From an uncultured Collinsella sp. (GTDB lineage: Bacteria; Actinomycetota; Coriobacteriia; Coriobacteriales; Coriobacteriaceae): 17,283 nt of DNA. The stretch spans positions 1-17,283 of the forward strand of contig CATYZI010000042.1 of NCBI GenBank assembly GCA_958415625.1, written 5' to 3'. The notes under the pieces are model-generated. The model did no database searches. It was not told where the DNA came from and saw only the letters and a list, made by a program, of their open reading frames with translations. Of the stretch, positions 14,401 through 17,283 are shown in pieces. How positions within the stretch are numbered: position 1 is the stretch's first letter; every line of letters starts with the position of its first letter. The translations under genes and the position numbers were made by a program.

Positions 14401-15106
14401 CACCTGCCCGTATCCGGCGCGCGATTCGTACAGCTACTCGTCAATTGCCGCGGCGCTGCATGCCGAGACGGAAGACCGTGCCGCCGAGACTCGTGTTCCC
14501 ATGGACGAGGCAGGCGATGATGCAGAGTCGGATGGCTCGGAGATGGCCGATGCAGACGTGGCTGCTGTCGAGCCCGCCGGCAACCCCATGGCGCTGGGCT
14601 CGGCGTTCCATGCCGCCTGCCAGTGGCTGATCGAGGTGGGTGCCGATGCGCTGCCCGCTGAGCGTGCCGATGCGCTGACGCGCCTGTGGCACCTGACGCC
14701 GGAGCAGCGCGAGCGCTTCGACGTTGCCCTGGACCGCTGGCTCAAGTCGGCGGTCCGTGCCGAGCTGCTTGCCTGGCCGTGCATCCGTGCCGAGGTGCCG
14801 TTCTTTTCGCTGGGCTGCGAGGACGAGGACATCGCCCGCTACGGTGCCTATGCCGAGGGCGCCATTGATGCACTGGCGACGAACCCGGCGGATTCGTCAC
14901 GCGCGCTGGTCATCGACTACAAGACGGGCGGCACACCGGACGAGACGCCGGAACAGCTGCAGGAGAAGCACGCCCTGCAGGCGCGCGTCTACGCCGATGT
15001 GTTGCACAAGGCGGGCTTTGAGGCCGTGACCGTCAAGTTCGTCCGCGTGGAGCAAGTCGACCCCGCCAACCCCTGCGAGCCCCAAGTGGTCACCTACAGC
15101 CTCTAG
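11489..15106 (+). CDS. addA: AddA helicase-nuclease (UvrD/RecB-like motor)
   Basis: 1205-residue superfamily 1A helicase with a C-terminal nuclease. In the AddAB complex it unwinds broken DNA ends 3' to 5' and its nuclease cuts the 3'-ended strand, preparing ends for RecA. Motifs in order: Q-like motif at 8-13, Walker A AGAGSGKT (25-32), AITFTKDAAAEI (59-70), STIHG motif, Walker B DEFQDT (347-352), GDAQQSIYRFRG, LVRNFRS, motif V MTVHASKGLEYP (719-730) and motif VI LYVAMTRARE (835-844). The nuclease carries GSAFH, then D1127 in GAIDAL and D1143-Y-K1145 in VIDYKTGG. An acidic, Ala/Asp/Glu-rich stretch (about 991-1020) is a likely linker between helicase and nuclease. AAGGAGG at 11470-11476, inside the end of addB, lies 12 nt before the ATG; the 3-nt gap argues for a co-transcribed, probably translationally coupled pair. 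Confidence 0.95.
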   Translation: MDLSTLMPQQLQIVKTLDRPLFVSAGAGSGKTFTLTRRIVYALSPESGPFVEHLDQVLAITFTKDAAAEIRDRVRRALIDEGMDEEALTVDDAWISTIHGMCSRILRAHALELGIDPEFTVLTDTDELMDQAVEHVLARATAPDAAPELAASLKALYAWYPMAGEGGPFGAGTTIKGLVRDLLELSSQLPGGMDDVCVARGQADTSALADAYRAALGASKAATEKAQVALDAIDAFEASGKTMEDAARLMMSCSMPRASKAFSKEQVELLKAEAADAFINIVLACGGPALDALVGLARSVEAEYRALKAGQSALDNNDLLRMAYEALRDYPAIRAAYEGRFKMVMIDEFQDTDQMQVDLIRYLTGAGERALCTVGDAQQSIYRFRGAEVEVFRRQERKVGSTTASETVATSDAPAGELVKLVRNFRSHDEVLRYVARVFDGDTGGLMQGFLDLEPSDEREDKLKAKASRRQAVFVAGGSTQERTQAKARAIAERFQALVKAGQPQGSMVLLLGRMTNADVYAQAFRDQGLDCVIAGGSVFAQAAEVQTVRALVCALANPVDTAQGLMPLLASPMFALGAQEFLALATKLDDQTGETSRRNIDVGIMSDSDVPGLQDLPLVTRAREVLRYALRRVGRDSFAAIARDTVNASGWFVRLAQRGPEGKAIAANVLKALDAVAEAEAEFGNSPRSIALAFDRFLAGKEAPGALNEEGDGAVRIMTVHASKGLEYPVVAVAECFGVRKSSGAAQMGRVEGGAQVVALPARFDGVKLADGTFVKGDDVKKQFEHAFKGKGTSLWLPPELMEDVCATGSPAEAFARLRDDDLQLSLEERARLLYVAMTRARELVILAMDAGVSRGKVTAPTFDVETDLTYDVLRRILPTDGLDMPQLDADRLVFDNSQPGDYELISLADFAFGEQSFEANASLDAEGRLVRGDADAADNAAHSTVPGPADPEPDAFELVYPQAVGVRMGTCPYPARDSYSYSSIAAALHAETEDRAAETRVPMDEAGDDAESDGSEMADADVAAVEPAGNPMALGSAFHAACQWLIEVGADALPAERADALTRLWHLTPEQRERFDVALDRWLKSAVRAELLAWPCIRAEVPFFSLGCEDEDIARYGAYAEGAIDALATNPADSSRALVIDYKTGGTPDETPEQLQEKHALQARVYADVLHKAGFEAVTVKFVRVEQVDPANPCEPQVVTYSL

Positions 15107-15122
15107 CCACCTCAGGCTTTAT

Positions 15123-15177
15123 GGTGCTATTTGGTTGGTTTTGCGGCCGTAAGGCCCTCAATCGTCCAAATGGCACC
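15123..15177. other. Hairpin between addA and the DUF3284 gene
   Basis: Arms 15123-15134 and 15166-15177 pair at 11 of 12 positions. A small GGCC-GTAA-GGCC hairpin lies in the loop (about 15144-15155). There is no T run, so this is not a standard terminator, though it may be the 3' end of the addBA transcript. It shares the CCATTTGG/CCAAATGG word with the palindrome after the Rrf2 gene. Confidence 0.55.
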
Positions 15178-15203
15178 GCAACGCATGGGAGAGCCTGGGG
15201 CGG

Positions 15204-15209
15204 TACGAT
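15204..15209 (+). promoter_or_regulatory. Possible -10 element of the DUF3284 gene
   Basis: TACGAT followed by GG, 39 bp before the ATG and in a GGCGG context like the addB element. No -35 recognised. Confidence 0.35.
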
Positions 15210-15242
15210 GGCTCGAACGGTTCAAACGAATAAGGAGCCATC

Positions 15243-15752
15243 ATGCAGCTCACCAAAACGCTTAAGGTGACGCCGGAGGAGCTTTTTGACGCTCTGGCGG
15301 GGTCCATCATGCAGGATATCGAGAACGCCACGGGCAAGCGTCCCAGCCGCAACAAGCTCAACGGCTATAAGTACGAGAAGCGCGCCCAGTCCGCAAAAGG
15401 CAAGGCCAAGGGCATGGCGATCAAGGTTAAAATCAAGCACTTTGACTACCCGTGTCTCTATGAGGTCCGTTTTCAGTATGCGGCGGGCATCAATACTATG
15501 CGCTATGAGGCTGCACCTGCTGGCGATGGTGCCTGCGAGCTCACCTATACCGAGGATTTTCAGGGTGTGGGTGGCAACACGTCTGGCACGCGCGGCAAGC
15601 TCGGCCTCTTCTTCTATGAGCGCAAGCTCAAGAGCCACGCCAACCAGACGATTGATCAAATCGTCAAATACATCGAGGGTGAGCGCCGCGTAAAGGCTAA
15701 TCCCGCCTTCGCCGATGATACTGCCGAAAACGCTTCGGATGTATTCCATTGA
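15243..15752 (+). CDS. DUF3284-family protein
   Basis: Cytoplasmic protein of 169 residues resembling DUF3284, a family known mainly from Firmicutes and of unknown function. Recognisable features are the N-terminal LTKTLKVTPEELFDAL (3-18), the Tyr/Lys-rich middle KLNGYKYEKRA (38-48), and the beta-rich AAGINTMRYEAAP (80-92) followed by CELTYTEDFQG (97-107). The size and alternating beta pattern suggest a small START/Bet v1-like fold, but that is inference. There is no signal peptide or membrane segment. The C-terminal tail (about 150-169) is polar and probably disordered. AAGGAG at 15232-15237 lies 5 nt before the ATG. It follows addA by 136 bp with a hairpin between, so is probably separately transcribed. 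No link to DNA repair is evident. Confidence 0.75.
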   Translation: MQLTKTLKVTPEELFDALAGSIMQDIENATGKRPSRNKLNGYKYEKRAQSAKGKAKGMAIKVKIKHFDYPCLYEVRFQYAAGINTMRYEAAPAGDGACELTYTEDFQGVGGNTSGTRGKLGLFFYERKLKSHANQTIDQIVKYIEGERRVKANPAFADDTAENASDVFH

Positions 15753-15778
15753 TACCCTGTGCAAAAGCTTTATCGCTC

Positions 15779-15795
15779 TTCACATCAACTGTGAA
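15779..15795. promoter_or_regulatory. Dyad upstream of the MFS pseudogene
   Basis: TTCACA (15779-15784) and TGTGAA (15790-15795) are perfect inverted 6-bp arms with a 5-bp spacer, 61 bp before the MFS start codon. It could be an operator of the incoming transporter gene. The arms are in the reverse order to CRP and Rex sites, so neither is assigned. Confidence 0.4.
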
Positions 15796-15855
15796 CACTT
15801 CAGGCTTCGAGTCAGTAGCGAGCGGCCCGACAAAAGTAGTTGATGGAAGTGCCAA

Positions 15856-16913
15856 ATGAATAAGAATGCCGCTACGCAACTGCACATCTATTCCGCCTTT
15901 TTCGTTCTCGCGGGATTTGTTTTAAATCGGGGAGTGATTCTACTTTTCCTTGCGGAGAAAGGAATGTCTGTCACGGAAATCGCGCTTTATCAAGCCCTGT
16001 TTAACATTGCAACGGTCGTCCTCGAGCTGCCAACAGGGCTGATAGGCGATTTCTTTGGAAAGAAGTTTTCGATTCAAGTGGGCGTGCTGCTGCTTTTCTT
16101 CCATACGGCTGGCATGCTGTTGCTCTCAGGTCCCTTTCTTGTCGTGCTTTCCCTTGTTGAGGCACTCGCCTACTCCCTTCAATCGGGATCCGAACAAGCA
16201 CTTTTATATGAAATTGCCCGGAATGCCGGTCAAGGAGAGCGTTTCCTCACCATCAACGCTCGGCTGCTTGCCGCGCAATCAATCGCTACGGGAATGGCGA
16301 TTGTGCTCGGATCTTTCATTGCCCAAGTATCTTGGAGCGCCCTCTACGTATGTGTCTCCGTTTTCTATCTCCTGCAGCTTTTCCTTCTGTATCCCATTGA
16401 GAGGACGGAAGCGACCCGTTCTGAAAGCTCTGAAAAGGGAAGGTTTGACGCGGCCAAGATGTTCAGACGCGAAACCTGGCGTGTTGGAGGATCCGCTTTT
16501 GCGGTATTGCTTCTTCTAATCGGCACAAGCATGCTCGACGGATTCTATGGGAGTTATTACAACTTGAATCAGTTGGTATTCGACGCATTTGATGCTCCCG
16601 TCTCCATAATAGGAATCTTTTTCGGTGCATCCTATGCAGTAAATGCGACGGCCTACATTGCAGCAGATTTCTTCTCATTGCGTTTCGGGAAAAAAATACC
16701 ATGCTCGGCTCGATGCTAATCGAGGCTGGCCTTTTCATGATTCTTCCGTGGTTCGCTTCAAATCCGCTGTGTTTGTTTGGCCTTAGCATGGTGCTTTGTT
16801 TTCTCCCAGAAGTGGTGTACATCACTTCGGAAAACTTAATCCAAGACGCTATAGCGGACGATCTCCGCGCGACGATCCTTTCCGTCGCGTCTCTGGTAAG
16901 GGCTCTCTTTTAA
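15856..16913 (+). pseudogene. Broken MFS transporter (frameshift at A7, C-terminus missing)
   Basis: Major facilitator superfamily drug/metabolite-efflux-like protein. The first frame runs 287 residues (15856-16719). The loop 2-3 region carries LPTGLIGDFFGKKFS, the MFS motif A, near residue 57-71. Around eight membrane segments can be drawn before the frame fails. At A7 (16690-16696) the frame ends in an unrelated tail, while the next frame continues with a plausible membrane segment from ATG 16701 to TAA at 16911-16913. Adding one A restores FGKKNTMLGSML across the junction. Even repaired, the product of about 355 residues stops after LVRALF, short of the usual 380-400, so the last one or two membrane helices are lost. 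Base composition is visibly lower in GC than the flanks, suggesting acquisition. GGAAG at 15845-15849 precedes the ATG. Phase variation or sequencing error remain alternatives for the frameshift, but not for the missing end. Confidence 0.8.
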
Positions 16914-16938
16914 TATGAGCAGGACATTGTCAAGAGGC

Positions 16939-16976
16939 AAAATCGGGCCTGGCCCCAACGATATGGGGTCAGGCCC
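16939..16976 (-). terminator. Strong hairpin, best read as a minus-strand terminator
   Basis: 13-bp arms (16945-16957 and 16964-16976) with one G-U pair and a 6-nt loop. On the minus strand the stem is followed by GATTTT (16944-16939). On the + strand the tail is only pyrimidine-rich (TCTCCCT). It could close the MFS transcript, but the minus orientation fits a terminator better and implies a transcript entering from the right. Confidence 0.55.
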
Positions 16977-17245
16977 TCTCCCTATATCAGCCCGTCCGCG
17001 GCGACCTCGGCGTGTCTTACCGACGCTCGTCTTTGCAGTTTAATATCCGCCCGCGGCGATCTCTCGCTGGGCAATCCGTTGCTACGGCTGAGGCTTCTAC
17101 GTCGAACCGACAGTCTGTGCACGCGTGTGGCGCCCTGGGCGCTCGCAGAAAAGGGACCTGAGGTTCGCCTCAACGGCTTCGGATCGAACCGCTTCCGGGG
17201 TGACTGGCTTATGTGCGGGGGACCGCCCTGTTAGCGTCAATATAT

Positions 17246-17277
17246 TTTTCACCATTTTCACCAACGTATTTTCGCCA
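17246..17277. repeat. Three TTTTCRCCA repeats in AT-rich DNA
   Basis: TTTTCACCA occurs in tandem at 17246-17254 and 17255-17263, and as TTTTCGCCA at 17269-17277. The first two are in phase, the third is offset by 14 bp from the second. This may be an operator array or simply repetitive codons of a gene starting at the window edge. Confidence 0.45.
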
Positions 17278-17283
17278 ATCGCG

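Larger units (their letters stand above)
16914..17283. other. Right-edge region without a supported gene
   Basis: 370 bp with no convincing gene. From the left: a strong hairpin (16945-16976), two imperfect direct repeats (16984-17008 and 17043-17063), GC-rich foldable sequence including GCGCC/GGCGC and a UUCG-capped stem (17159-17172), and an AT-rich edge with TTTTCRCCA repeats. A minus-strand frame from TTG at 17173 is low in information and not supported. In the last 60 bp one + frame reads VNIFFTIFTNVFSPIA, which could be the start of a membrane protein cut by the window edge; a GTG at about 17199-17201 opens it, but without a ribosome binding site. Confidence 0.45.

Noticed and set aside
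8333..15752. addB-addA plus the DUF3284 gene as a new defence system
   Set aside because: AddAB is a standard recombination complex, and the DUF3284 gene is separated by a hairpin and its own start signals, with no effector-type domain.
15697..15885. Minus-strand open frame across the end of the DUF3284 gene
   Set aside because: It overlaps two + strand genes, lacks a ribosome binding site and a recognised domain.
17162..17190. tRNA T-arm-like GGTTCG...CGAACC
   Set aside because: The stems needed for a T arm do not pair, and no acceptor or anticodon arm can be placed around it.

Overview
The window is bacterial chromosome, GC-rich (roughly 60% by eye) apart from a lower-GC island near the right end. 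Gene content, codon use and intergenic palindromes suggest a gut actinobacterium of the Coriobacteriia, most likely Collinsella. That assignment is inference from pattern recognition, not a database result. Almost everything coding is housekeeping or metabolic. I see no rRNA, tRNA, CRISPR array, intact transposon or recognisable defence cassette.

Layout from left to right: (1) a DUF1275/YoaK-type membrane protein (248-964, +) with a strong terminator; (2) a FucO-like iron-dependent lactaldehyde/propanediol oxidoreductase (1130-2296, +) with its own terminator and a possible LacI-type operator; (3) about 500 bp without a gene, holding a roughly 300 bp inverted-repeat element; (4) an M42-family metallopeptidase (2900-3943, +) converging on mnmA (4080-5180, -), with a perfect 27-bp palindrome between them; (5) a sulfur-related group: mnmA and cysK (5362-6300, -), divergent from an Rrf2 regulator (6554-6982, +) with an IscR-like cysteine cluster; (6) a small 4-TM holin-superfamily-IV/YvlD-like membrane protein (7123-7488, -) and a TrpR-related YerC/YecD regulator (7813-8112, +); (7) addB-addA (8333-15106, +), a two-subunit recombination helicase-nuclease; (8) a DUF3284 protein (15243-15752, +); (9) a lower-GC MFS transporter (15856-16913) broken by a frameshift at an A7 run and lacking its C-terminus; (10) a non-coding right end with a strong hairpin, GC-rich foldable sequence and an AT-rich edge with short repeats.

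Three functional links are visible. Cysteine synthase, tRNA 2-thiolation and a cysteine-rich Rrf2 regulator form a sulfur neighbourhood. AddB and AddA are translationally close and together supply two PD-(D/E)XK nucleases and one helicase motor for double-strand-break repair. Most genes are monocistronic, separated by terminators and by palindromes that often share a GGGGACGG core.

I found no convincing new multi-gene system. The items most worth a second look are the intergenic palindrome family, the inverted-repeat element at 2398-2715, the mnmA leader hairpin, the AddB subunit (no Walker A, depleted Fe-S cysteines, four 18-bp in-frame repeats), the slippery MFS pseudogene, and the structured right end.
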